DNA of 64,000 nt from Candidatus Anammoximicrobium sp. (GTDB taxonomy: Bacteria; Planctomycetota; Planctomycetia; Pirellulales; Pirellulaceae): positions 50,522-114,521 of the forward strand of contig JAAYYU010000300.1 in NCBI GenBank assembly GCA_012515235.1, written 5' to 3'. Numbering within the stretch: the stretch's first letter is position 1; each line of letters starts with the position of its first letter. The notes under the pieces are model-generated. The model searched no databases. It worked only from the letters and a program-made list of their open reading frames with translations, and was not told the origin of the DNA. The position numbers and the translations under genes are program-made. Below, one piece after another: positions 1 through 8,313 of this stretch.

Positions 1-1177
1 GGTCGTCCGCCGGCAGGCCGCCGGCGCTCAGCAGACGGTAGACGGGCTCGGCATGTTTGGCCGACAGGAATTCGCCGCGGGGATCGGCCCAACGGTCGTC
101 CACCGCGCTGGCCACGTACACGGGCCGCGGAGCCATCAGTGCGATCAGTTCGTGCTGGTCGATGGGCAGTCGGGCTTCTTTGTTATTGTACTGGGTGAAG
201 TTGTCGCAGAACCAGTGTGGGAACGACGTGTTGATCCGCCACACGGTTTCGCCGTACGCGCGGCGACTGAGCGCCGCGCCGCCGCAGCCGGAGTTGTTGG
301 AGATGACCAGCGCAAACCGCTCGTCCTCGGCGCCGGCCCAGAGGGCCGTTTTGCCCAGCCGCGAGTGGCCCAGCACGGCCACCCGCCGGGCGTCGATGTG
401 GGCGTCGGACTCGAGGTAGTCCAGTGCCCGGCTCAGGCCCCAGGCCCAGGCGGCGATCGAGCCCCACTGGTCCGGATCGGGCTTCGTCTGGCCGGCGCGA
501 TAGAACAGCGGATGGACGCCGTTCTGGAAGCCGTCGTCGAAATCCGGGTCGATGTCGCCGTAGTAGATCGTTGCCAGGGCGTAGCCGCGGGCCAGAATCT
601 TTTCCACGGCCCAACGGCTGGACGAAGCCCCGCGACTGGCTTCCGTGGCGCGGTTGCCAGCCACGCCCTTGGACGGGTTGGGCCGCATCCAGCTCTTTGA
701 AAGCCTGATCCCCGGATCCTGATGGATCGCGTGATTGCCTTGGAAGTTCAGCCCCAGAAAGGCCGGCACGGGTTTCTTGGCTGCGTTGGGCAGGTAGATC
801 AAGACGTCCATGCTGGGCCCGTCCTTCCGGCCCGTAAAGAACACCGTCACTTGCTTGCGCGTGGCCGTGCCGCCGACCGCTTGTTGGTCACAGTCGAACA
901 CTTGCCAGCTCATGCCGTCGGGCCGGCCTGGGCTGCGGCCGTACATCTGCGCCCGGAACAGCTCCAGGATTTCAGGCCGCCGCTTGGTCCGCCAGGTTTC
1001 GGCGTCGCTCACTTTGTCGCCGTTGGCCAGGACCAGCGGGTCGGGCAAGGTGTACTGCGGGACTTTGGCTTCGTCGTAATTCGCCTCCGCAGCCTGGACG
1101 ACGGCACACGGGCTAGCCAGGACGCCAGCCAAGACCAGAAGGACGACAACGCGGGGCAATCGTGGGATGACGCGCAT
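1..1177 (-). CDS. Glucuronoyl esterase (CE15 family), C-terminus cut by window edge
   Basis: This open frame starts at ATG 1177 and runs off the left edge, so about 392 residues are seen and the C-terminus is missing. The start is preceded by GAGGTG four bases upstream. Residues 1-28 form a signal peptide (hydrophobic VVVLLVLAGVLA, then AQAAEA-like cleavage region). The nucleophile elbow GHSRLGKTALWAGA and the following SGCGGAALSRR and PHWFCDNF blocks are the conserved core of carbohydrate esterase family 15, alpha/beta-hydrolases that cleave the ester between lignin alcohols and glucuronoxylan. The serine of GHSRLGK would be the nucleophile; the catalytic histidine is expected beyond the edge. 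The protein is probably exported and would act on plant-type polysaccharide. A related acetyl-xylan-type esterase is the main alternative. Confidence 0.85.
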   Translation of the reverse strand, partial: MRVIPRLPRVVVLLVLAGVLASPCAVVQAAEANYDEAKVPQYTLPDPLVLANGDKVSDAETWRTKRRPEILELFRAQMYGRSPGRPDGMSWQVFDCDQQAVGGTATRKQVTVFFTGRKDGPSMDVLIYLPNAAKKPVPAFLGLNFQGNHAIHQDPGIRLSKSWMRPNPSKGVAGNRATEASRGASSSRWAVEKILARGYALATIYYGDIDPDFDDGFQNGVHPLFYRAGQTKPDPDQWGSIAAWAWGLSRALDYLESDAHIDARRVAVLGHSRLGKTALWAGAEDERFALVISNNSGCGGAALSRRAYGETVWRINTSFPHWFCDNFTQYNNKEARLPIDQHELIALMAPRPVYVASAVDDRWADPRGEFLSAKHAEPVYRLLSAGGLPADD

Positions 1178-1552
1178 GGGCACCTCGCTAGGTTGATTGC
1201 TGATCGAGAATCCGAAGGTCTGCAGACACTGACTGTAAACCATTTCTCCCAGCGTCTCAATCCGTGGCGTTTCAATCCGTACCGTCTCCATCCGTGGCGG
1301 CCACAGAACCGTTCGCGTCTGCTTGGCGCTGAGTGCGGCCAGCGCCATATTGTTGGTGTGCGTTGCGCTCAAAGAAGAAGTTGGCCGGAAGACGGGGGCA
1401 GAAAGATGTCGGACACGGATTGGTTTTTTTCTGCCCCAGTTTTCCGGCCAGCGTTTCGACCAACCCAGGACGACCGTTCCGCCGGGCCCCGACTTGTTAG
1501 CCCGGTTCAAGACGTCGCGTCCATCCCTATCCTGCCGCAAAGGACACCCGCC
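1178..1552. other. Intergenic region between divergent genes
   Basis: This 375-bp spacer separates two divergently transcribed genes and should hold both promoters, but no clear -35/-10 pair was recognised. It contains short direct repeats of ATCCGTGGCG-like units around 1258-1300 and an imperfect inverted repeat at 1383-1449 (separate entry). No coding or RNA gene is supported. Confidence 0.5.
1383..1449. repeat. Imperfect inverted repeat
   Basis: The arm at 1383-1404 (GGCCGGAAGACGGGGGCAGA and on) pairs with the arm at 1428-1449 (TTTCTGCCCCAGTTTTCCGG and on), around a 23-base centre. The arms match over about 20 positions with a few mismatches. It looks like a small non-autonomous element or a remnant hairpin rather than a terminator, because it lies upstream of both flanking genes. 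Confidence 0.6.
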
Positions 1553-4500
1553 ATGCGCTTCTTCACCATCCTGGCCTGCGTCATTTCAGTGCTCTCCGTT
1601 TCGCCGGTTGCAGCCGACGTGCAACTGGAGCTCGGCACGGCCCGCTTGACGCTGGACGAACGTGGCCGCGTCACCGCTGTCGTGCTCGCCGACGGCAGCC
1701 GTTGGCCCGTCGATGATCGGCCCGTGTTCGCGCTGGAAACAGAGCAACAAATCCGGCTCCCGGAGTCGGTCGAGTTGGCGGACGAGTTGTTGAAGGTGCG
1801 ATTCCAGGGAGGAGCCATCGCCGAGTTCGCAGTGCAGGCGACGCGGACCGCCGTTGGGCCGTCGGCCACGACTGCGACCCGCGGCTTGGCGGTCTTCGAA
1901 CTCCGGCGGCTGCAATCGGACGAGTCGCCAACCGCGCTGCGACTGTTCCATCTGGCCGTTCCGCAGGGCGCTGAGATCGCCGGGACCTTGAACGCTTGCT
2001 CGACGCCGGATTGGTCCGTAGCCGTGATGGGGGCGGAGCCCAACGTGCGTGCCTTGTTGGAAAGCTCCGGCGGTTCCAACTCCGACCGCGCCGGCTGCTC
2101 GCACGAGTTCGTGCCCGTCGCCGACCAGGTGAAAGCCGGCAGCCGGGCCGCCCGCTTCACGGCCACCAGCAACGCCGAGCCCGGCGGCTGGAGCATGCGC
2201 GGCAAGCGGTTTCCCGCGCCGCTGAATCTGGCGGGCTGCAAAGCCATTCGAGCGTGGGTTCACGGCGACGGCAGCGGCCAGTCGCTCAAAATCCAGTTGT
2301 ACGACGGCCGCGGCGGCTACCGCGATAATTACCTGGCCATCGACTTTCAGGGCTGGCGCCAAGTCACGCTGACCGACGCGGCGATCAACACGCTGCGTTA
2401 CGAGCAGGCCGACGCCTTGCACATCTACTTCAACAGCCTGCCGCCCGGCAAGACGGTGACCTGCTACATCGATCAGATCGAAGCCGTCATCGACCGGGAC
2501 GGCGTGGAAAGCGTCGTCTTGTTGGAGGACTTCGAATCGCCCGTCTCGCCGTTTTGGGGTTCGCCGCAGACGACGCTGAACGTCCGCACGATCGCCCGGC
2601 ACGGCATCCAGCCGGCGCGGTTTGGCGTGCTTGTATGCCGGACTGCGGAACTGCTGGAGACGGTGCGCGAATTCGAGGTGTCCGCGGGTTTGCCTAGTCC
2701 CGCTCCGGGCGGCCAATGGAACAAAGTCTCGCCGTGGATTCACCGTTCGTATTTCTTCCTCACCCAGTTCCGCGAATCGCAATTTGACGAGGCGCTGGCC
2801 ATCGCCCGCCGCGGCGGCTTCCACACAATCCTGATCGGCCAGGGCTCGTGGTGCCGCAGCACGGGGCACTTTGAGGTCAACCAGGCCAATTTTCCGGACG
2901 GCCTGGATGGATTGGTGCGCACGGTCCGCCGCTTCAAAGAGGCCGGCTTCCGCGTCGGTTTTCACTTCCTGGCCGCTTCGATCTATCCGCCCGACCCGTA
3001 TCTGACGCCCGTGCCCGATCCGCGGCTCGTGAAGGGGGCGACCGCCAAGCTGGCGGCGAACGTCGATCCCCAGTCTGACTTCATCCCGACTGCGGCCGCC
3101 CCGGACGGTTTCCCCGCCGAGGACGGCGGCTATACGGGCGCCGGCACGGTGCTGCAGATCGGCGACGAGTTGATCCACTATGCCGAACGGTCGCTGCAGG
3201 CCCCCTTCGGCTTCAAAGGCTGCCGCCGCGGCCATCTGGGCACCCACGCAGCGGCGCACCGCAGCGGGGATGCCGTGGCGCACCTGGTCCGCTCGTACGG
3301 CTACCACATGTTCGACATGGACACCACGCTGCTGGACGAAGTCAGTACGAACTTTGCCCGCGTCGCCAATGCCTGCGAGATCGACATGCTGTACTTTGAC
3401 GGCTCCGAGCGGCTGCAGGGCGACCACTGGTATTACAACGCCCGGCTGCACAAGGCGTACTACGACAAGCTGAAGAACAAGGACGTGCTGCTGCAGGGCA
3501 GCAGTTTCAGTCATTACTCGTGGCACATCCTGGCCCGCAGCGCCTCGGCCGACGGCCACGGCGATCTCAAGGGCTACTTGGACGAACGCTCGCCCTGGTT
3601 CGTCTCCTTCGGCCGCTCCGGCATGCCGCTGGACATCGGCTGGTACTACGGCTACGACCCGATGGCCACGCCGGACATGTACGAGTACGTCCTCGGTGCG
3701 ACGCTGGGCTACGACGCCTCCATGTCGTTTCAAGTCTCCGTCGGCGCCGCCCAGAAGCATCCATTCACGGGCGACATTCTCGACATGATCCGCCGCTATG
3801 AACAGCTGCGGCTGTCGGGCCGAGTGGACGCGGCGATGCGCCAGCGGCTGCGAATCGACCCGCAACTGGGCGGCGAAAAGACGCCGGAAGAACGCGCGAA
3901 ACTGCTGGACCTCCGCCGCGACTATCGGCTGGTGGGCGAGGCAGGCCAGGAGGCGTTCCAGCGGGTGATCTACTCGCCCTGGCGCGAGATCTCGACGGCG
4001 GAAGAAGCCCAAGCCGGCTGGCCGATCCCGGTGGGCGCCGGGCCCGCCCGTGTCGGCGTCCAAGTTCACGCCCTGCCGGGCCCGTGGTTGAATCCGGGTC
4101 CCGCCTATCACGCCGCCGACGCCGTTGTGCTGGAATCCTTCGACGATCTGACGCCCTACTTGAGTCAGTCGGCCGGCCGAACGGACGTGCAACTGATCGA
4201 ATCCGACCAGGGCGGCTCCACGTTCCCCGGCGTGACGCAGCGTCTGGAGTTGCAGCGTGACGGCGCTCGCGAAGGAAAATCCTGTGCCGTCTACACCGCC
4301 GCCAGCACGTTGCCCGGCGAGAACGGCTGGTCGTGCATCGGCAAACAATTCCGTCCGCCGCTGGACCTGTCCTGGCACAAGGGCTTCGGCCTCTGGATGC
4401 GGGGCGACGGTCAGGGCGGCGCGTTCAAGCTGCAGTTGCGCGACACCAAAGGTGCGATGGACTACTACATCACCAACAACTACACCGGCTGGAGGTACCA

Positions 4501-4915
4501 GCAGTTGAGCCGCCCGGCGCAGGACCCGATCGACTACAGCCAGGTCCACTCGCTGACCCTCTACTACAACGGCCTCCCCGGCCGCAAGACCGTCGCCTGC
4601 GGCCTGGACGACGTGAAAGCCCTGCGCTCGCTGGACGAGCGTCAAGTCGTCGATCCGGTCGTCCAGGTCGGCGACCACCGCTTCACCTGGCCCGGCACGC
4701 TCCGCGAAGGCCAGTATCTGATGCTGTGGCCCGGCGAACCGATCCGCCGCTACGGCCCGCCGCTCGCCGAACCCGAATCCTCCGCAACGCCAGCCGAGGC
4801 CCTCGCCCTGCCGGCCGGAGAACACACCGTGCGCTTCGACGCCGGCGATCCCTGGACCATGCCGGTTCGCGTGCGAGTCACGCTGCAGCCGCCCGAAAGA
4901 CACGTTGTGCCGTAG
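1553..4915 (+). CDS. Large secreted glycosidase-like protein with duplicated carbohydrate-binding-like module
   Basis: The chosen start is ATG 1553, which opens a typical signal peptide (residues 1-21, MRFFTILACVISVLS...VAA); the frame extends further upstream but without sensible protein. The product is 1120 residues. Residues about 180-310 and about 890-1040 are two copies of one beta-sandwich-like module. Both read GGWS or NGWS, then GK.F..PL.L, a G(D/H)G motif, FKLQL or LKIQL, GWR and a Y.(N/S).LP..KTV.C stretch. Between them lies a region that looks like a (beta/alpha)8 barrel, with the acidic motif YFDGSERL near residue 610. The exact family is not recognised. A glycoside hydrolase of plant or algal polysaccharide is a reasonable reading from the architecture and the neighbouring CE15 esterase, but the catalytic residues are inferred. 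Confidence 0.75.
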   Translation: MRFFTILACVISVLSVSPVAADVQLELGTARLTLDERGRVTAVVLADGSRWPVDDRPVFALETEQQIRLPESVELADELLKVRFQGGAIAEFAVQATRTAVGPSATTATRGLAVFELRRLQSDESPTALRLFHLAVPQGAEIAGTLNACSTPDWSVAVMGAEPNVRALLESSGGSNSDRAGCSHEFVPVADQVKAGSRAARFTATSNAEPGGWSMRGKRFPAPLNLAGCKAIRAWVHGDGSGQSLKIQLYDGRGGYRDNYLAIDFQGWRQVTLTDAAINTLRYEQADALHIYFNSLPPGKTVTCYIDQIEAVIDRDGVESVVLLEDFESPVSPFWGSPQTTLNVRTIARHGIQPARFGVLVCRTAELLETVREFEVSAGLPSPAPGGQWNKVSPWIHRSYFFLTQFRESQFDEALAIARRGGFHTILIGQGSWCRSTGHFEVNQANFPDGLDGLVRTVRRFKEAGFRVGFHFLAASIYPPDPYLTPVPDPRLVKGATAKLAANVDPQSDFIPTAAAPDGFPAEDGGYTGAGTVLQIGDELIHYAERSLQAPFGFKGCRRGHLGTHAAAHRSGDAVAHLVRSYGYHMFDMDTTLLDEVSTNFARVANACEIDMLYFDGSERLQGDHWYYNARLHKAYYDKLKNKDVLLQGSSFSHYSWHILARSASADGHGDLKGYLDERSPWFVSFGRSGMPLDIGWYYGYDPMATPDMYEYVLGATLGYDASMSFQVSVGAAQKHPFTGDILDMIRRYEQLRLSGRVDAAMRQRLRIDPQLGGEKTPEERAKLLDLRRDYRLVGEAGQEAFQRVIYSPWREISTAEEAQAGWPIPVGAGPARVGVQVHALPGPWLNPGPAYHAADAVVLESFDDLTPYLSQSAGRTDVQLIESDQGGSTFPGVTQRLELQRDGAREGKSCAVYTAASTLPGENGWSCIGKQFRPPLDLSWHKGFGLWMRGDGQGGAFKLQLRDTKGAMDYYITNNYTGWRYQQLSRPAQDPIDYSQVHSLTLYYNGLPGRKTVACGLDDVKALRSLDERQVVDPVVQVGDHRFTWPGTLREGQYLMLWPGEPIRRYGPPLAEPESSATPAEALALPAGEHTVRFDAGDPWTMPVRVRVTLQPPERHVVP

Positions 4916-5289
4916 TCTTCGCAATCCGCCTGTCGCGCGACGTCAGAGAGCAAGAAGGCCCCTGTTGTCCAGGCCGCGCCGACCATCGTCGCGGCCAGAC
5001 CGCTAACAGGAGGCCAAACCCCGTTCGTCAGCGCGAAGCATCGTACGCTGTACCGCGACATGGAGTACCGATGCCAATGCCAGGTTGCCGGCGCGTAGCG
5101 GTGATGATTTGCCAGCCGTCACAGAAAAGCCCTGCCGCGTTTTCACGACAATAACGGAGTTGCGGCTCCCAATAACTTATGCCGAGTTTCCGCTAACAAG
5201 CGGTTGACGTGCGATGACGTTATCGTGCGATGGCGTTATCGTGCGATGAAGTTGTCGCATCTTTTCGGGTTTTACATTCGGGGTGCGCT
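4916..5289. other. Non-coding stretch before decayed ATPase locus
   Basis: No credible gene is seen here. Base composition drops compared with the flanking genes toward 5140-5290. The notable structure is the three-copy 16-bp tandem repeat at 5209-5256, listed separately. Confidence 0.45.
5209..5256. repeat. Three-copy 16-bp tandem repeat (iteron-like)
   Basis: Three adjacent 16-bp units read GTGCGATGACGTTATC (5209-5224), GTGCGATGGCGTTATC (5225-5240) and GTGCGATGAAGTTGTC (5241-5256). They end 33 bp before the start of the decayed ATPase gene. Such short tandem units often mark an operator, but here only the repetition is seen; the function is inferred. Confidence 0.75.
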
Positions 5290-5522
5290 ATGGCGGTGCA
5301 GATCAGTCCACGGAATGTCGTCGGGAGAGATCGGCTGATTGAGCAAGTATGGAAGAAGTTGGAGTCGAAGTCGCTTCGCTTCACCGCCGAAAGACGCATC
5401 GGTAAGACAACGGTCATGAAGAAGATGCTGGCGGAGCCAAAGCCTGGAACCTTGTACAGAATCCAGAGACCCGCGTCGTGCTGCTGCTGGACGAGCTTCC
5501 TGCATGCTCCAGAAGAGTGTCA
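5290..5522 (+). pseudogene. Decayed AAA-type ATPase gene with internal deletion
   Basis: From ATG 5290 the frame reads MAVQISPRNVVGRDRLIEQ, then a Walker A-type segment AERRIGKTTVMKKM, which matches the N-terminus of a prokaryotic AAA ATPase family found beside small defence or toxin-type genes. After about residue 55 the frame degenerates. In another frame, 5457-5522 encodes NPETRVVLLLDELP, which fits the Walker B region of the same family. In intact members these two motifs are separated by roughly a hundred or more residues, here by only a few. The gene has therefore suffered an internal deletion plus a frame change, and everything after Walker B is lost. It is probably a non-functional remnant of an acquired gene. 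Confidence 0.7.
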
Positions 5523-5858
5523 CTGTACGCTATCACTTCACGCTGCTTCTCAGGCTTTCTTCTACGCTTTCGTCATCCTTTTAAGCTCGCTTCCGGAGCC
5601 TTCGTGTGCTGAGCTTCTTGCTCGCCTTCTCCGGTTCCGTCTTGAACTTCCAGTCATCCTCCATTCGAGAATCCAGATCGAAATCTTGCTTCACCGCTGC
5701 TATCACTGCAGGCCCGTTTCGGAGCCCGCCTCGCAATTCTGTTCCAGTTTGAGCTTGCCAGTGGCCGACGTTAAGACTACAAGTCGAGCCGTTTTCTTCG
5801 GCCTGCGCTCGCGTTCTGGGGTGTCTTTTCGCCAGGGTCTGGCACTGGGGGTGGAGTT
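5523..5858. other. Remnant region without an intact gene
   Basis: This stretch has a different base composition from its neighbours and no intact gene. A minus-strand frame ending at 5581 contains VKQDFDLDSRMEDDWKFKTE, which has protein-like composition and may be the tail of another decayed gene, but no family was recognised. Confidence 0.35.
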
Positions 5859-6551
5859 GTGGATCGACGGGCATTCTTGGGCTGTTGTGCAGTCTGTGTT
5901 GGGGGGCCCGCAGCGGTGCTGACGTTGGCTGGCTGCCGGGGGCATCAGTATGCGCAGGTGTTGCGTCCGGACCAGAAGGACATGGTGGGCAGTCACGAGG
6001 CCGGCGCGGAGACGTTCAATCCGCTGATCGACACGGCCGTGGCGCAGCTGTTGGGCCGCCAGGCCGGGGGCTTCCAGTCCGCAAGCTACACTCCGGGGCA
6101 ACCGACGCCGGCAGGGCCGCCCGCGATTTGCTTTGTCGGGGTGGAGAACAAAAGCGCCGAAGCGATCGGCGATTTCAAGGACCAGATCTACCAGCAGATC
6201 GACACGCGGATCGTCCAGTCGGGGACGTTTCGCGCCGTCAGCAGACGGTTTGTCGACGCGGGCCTGCAGCAGACTCGGCTGCGTCCCGATTCGCTGTTCG
6301 TGCCGGCCAACATGCGGACGTTCGTCGAAAGCCTGGAGCAGATGGGCCAGCCGTTTGACTATCTGCTGTATGCCACGATCACGTCCGGCACGACGGAGGC
6401 CAATCAGAACTACCAGCGCGATTATCTGCTGACCCTGGAATTGGTCAACATTCACAACGGCCAGTACGACAAGGAGTCGGCGACGGTCCGCAAAGGCTAT
6501 CATCGCTCGGCGTTGGGCGCCGTCAAGAGCTACAATCCGTTCAAGAACTGA
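5859..6551 (+). CDS. LpoB-like lipoprotein (penicillin-binding-protein activator family)
   Basis: The gene starts with GTG 5859, three bases after GGAG. The 230-residue product has a twin-Arg-like start (DRRAFLG) and a lipobox LTLAGC with the lipidated cysteine at residue 26. The mature part (VGVENKSAEAI, then IYQQIDTRIVQSGTFRAVSR, then PFDYLLYATITSGT and a C-terminal LTLELVNIHNGQYDKESATV) matches the LpoB/YcfM fold, which in enterobacteria activates the peptidoglycan synthase PBP1B. It is followed by a second lipoprotein of the COG3014 type, a pairing known from other bacteria. Whether it activates a PBP here is inference; planctomycetes do make peptidoglycan. Confidence 0.8.
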   Translation: MDRRAFLGCCAVCVGGPAAVLTLAGCRGHQYAQVLRPDQKDMVGSHEAGAETFNPLIDTAVAQLLGRQAGGFQSASYTPGQPTPAGPPAICFVGVENKSAEAIGDFKDQIYQQIDTRIVQSGTFRAVSRRFVDAGLQQTRLRPDSLFVPANMRTFVESLEQMGQPFDYLLYATITSGTTEANQNYQRDYLLTLELVNIHNGQYDKESATVRKGYHRSALGAVKSYNPFKN

Positions 6552-6642
6552 TCATGGGCCGCTCAGGCGTCGCCTGACGAAAGCCGCCGCGCGGTGCGAG
6601 CAGGCCGGGCTTCTCGCGCCCCAGACGCGGCCTGGGAAACGT

Positions 6643-7986
6643 ATGGTCTCGACCTGCCCCCGATGGTTTGTCTGCCTGGGCGTCAGCGCCATGCTGCTGG
6701 TTGCCGCCGCGGGCTGCGCCATCCAGATCGGCCAGGTCGGCGACGCGCGCGAACTGTACTATCGAGGCCAGGCTGAGTTGGCGGTCGAGCAGTTGGACAA
6801 GCTCCTGCCGCGCGCCGGCAAGGACGCGGACGTGATTTGCCTGGATCTGGCCACCGCCCAGTTGTTTGCGGGCTATCCGCAGCGGGCCGAGCAGAGGCTC
6901 CGTGAAGTCCGCGATCGGTTCGACTACCTGGAACAGAAGGACCTGACCGAAGCCGCGCTGTCCTACGTGCTGGACGACAACCAACGGGCCTATGCGGGCG
7001 AGGATTATGAAAAGGTCTTGATTCGCGTCATGCTGGCACTGGCCAACCTGATGGGCGACGGCGGGGACGCCGAGGCGTACAGTCTGCAAGTGACCGCCAA
7101 GCAACGGCAGATCATCGAAACCGGCGCGTCGCCGGGCGAAGAGAATCCCAAGGCGGCCTACCAGCGCGTGGCCGTGGGAGCGTACCTGCACGGCGTGCTT
7201 CGCGAAGCGACGCACGGCAACTACGACGACGCCGAACGCGCCTTCGCCACCGTGGTCTCGTGGCAACCCGGTTTCTCCGCAGGCGGGTTCGATTTGGAAC
7301 GCGTCCGTCAGGGGCGGCATTCCGCGCCGGGAAACGGCGTCTTGTACCTGTTCGCCTTTGTCGGGCGGGGGCCCTACAAGCGCGAGGCAAGTGAAGTTCC
7401 GACCAGCGCGGCGATGTTGATCGCCGACCGCATCCTCAGCACGATCGGCAAGCATTCGCTGCCGCCCACGTTGGCGCCGATCAAGGTCCCCCAGGTCGTC
7501 AGGTCCGAAAACCAGGTCGATCGCGTCCTGGTCAGTCTCGGCGGGCAGCCGGCAGGCACAACGGATACGGTCACGGACGTAGGCCAGCTAGCAGTCCAGC
7601 AGTATCAGGCGATTTATCCTCACGTCCTGGGCCGCGCCGTCGCCCGCCGGGCGGTCAAGAAGGCGGCGGTGTACGCGGTCAAGGAGCAGATCGATGGCTT
7701 GAGCGGCTGGGGCAGCCTGGCGCTGGATGTGGCCGGGGTGGTCTGGGAGGCGACGGAATCGGCCGACACGCGATGCTGGACGCTGCTGCCGGATACCATC
7801 CAAGTCTTGCGGCTGGAGTTGCCCGCTGGAGAACACACTCTGGGGCTGCGTCCGTGCCGGGGCCAAATCCCCGTGGGCGGGGAAAGCCGGTTCACCGTTG
7901 GGATCGAAGATGGACGCAACTGTTATGCCTTGGCCTGTTTTCCAGACGCAAAAATGGCGGGGCAAGTACTTGTTTCCGGGCGTTAG
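6643..7986 (+). CDS. COG3014-like lipoprotein with TPR-type region
   Basis: This 447-residue protein has an N-terminal signal ending in a lipobox VAAAGC (cysteine 25). Residues about 35-150 are helical and TPR-like (AELAVEQLDKLLPRAGKDADV...), followed by a long globular part with YLFAFVGRGPYKREA and a C-terminal beta-rich segment. Its position 91 bp after an LpoB-like gene, both encoding lipoproteins, matches the conserved lpoB/COG3014 neighbourhood. The two are probably co-transcribed and act together at the periplasmic face. A later start at Met17 is possible but would shorten the signal peptide too much. Confidence 0.75.
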   Translation: MVSTCPRWFVCLGVSAMLLVAAAGCAIQIGQVGDARELYYRGQAELAVEQLDKLLPRAGKDADVICLDLATAQLFAGYPQRAEQRLREVRDRFDYLEQKDLTEAALSYVLDDNQRAYAGEDYEKVLIRVMLALANLMGDGGDAEAYSLQVTAKQRQIIETGASPGEENPKAAYQRVAVGAYLHGVLREATHGNYDDAERAFATVVSWQPGFSAGGFDLERVRQGRHSAPGNGVLYLFAFVGRGPYKREASEVPTSAAMLIADRILSTIGKHSLPPTLAPIKVPQVVRSENQVDRVLVSLGGQPAGTTDTVTDVGQLAVQQYQAIYPHVLGRAVARRAVKKAAVYAVKEQIDGLSGWGSLALDVAGVVWEATESADTRCWTLLPDTIQVLRLELPAGEHTLGLRPCRGQIPVGGESRFTVGIEDGRNCYALACFPDAKMAGQVLVSGR

Positions 7987-8313
7987 AGCCGGGCTGCCGG
8001 CACGGAAAAATACGGCTTTTGGGGAAAAGCCGGGCATGGAGGCGGATATCACAGGCTCCGGGACACGTGCGGACTGGAATTCTCCCTGGAAAACCATCCC
8101 CGCTGACCGTTGCCCTAAGTTGGCAAGTCTGCTAAATTTACTGCGTTCCCTCAGCTCCCTCGTGGACGGCCGCCGCGGTGGCGGCCCGATGGGCTGGGAT
8201 TGTCTACCTTTGACTACGCCTTCCCGGAAGGCACGTGCGTGCGTGTTTCGCGAGCCGTCGACCGCACTTGACGTGCGGCGACTCGGCGAAACTCACCTCG
8301 TTCTGAGTGAAAC
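7987..8313. other. Intergenic region upstream of rpsA
   Basis: The 327-bp spacer holds the hairpin at 8013-8032 and must hold the rpsA promoter and leader. No promoter boxes or riboswitch-like structure were clearly recognised. Confidence 0.4.
8013..8032 (+). terminator. Short hairpin after the lipoprotein pair
   Basis: An 8-bp perfect stem (CGGCTTTT / AAAAGCCG) with a GGGG loop lies 27 bp after the stop of the upstream gene. It belongs to the same AAGCCCGGCTTTT-type hairpin family that ends other genes in this window. A long T-run is absent, so its efficiency is uncertain. Confidence 0.5.

Noticed and set aside
1586..4924. 1112-residue minus-strand open frame opposite the large secreted protein
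   Set aside because: It is an antisense shadow of a high-GC gene; the plus-strand product has a signal peptide and repeated domain, the antisense has no recognisable sequence.
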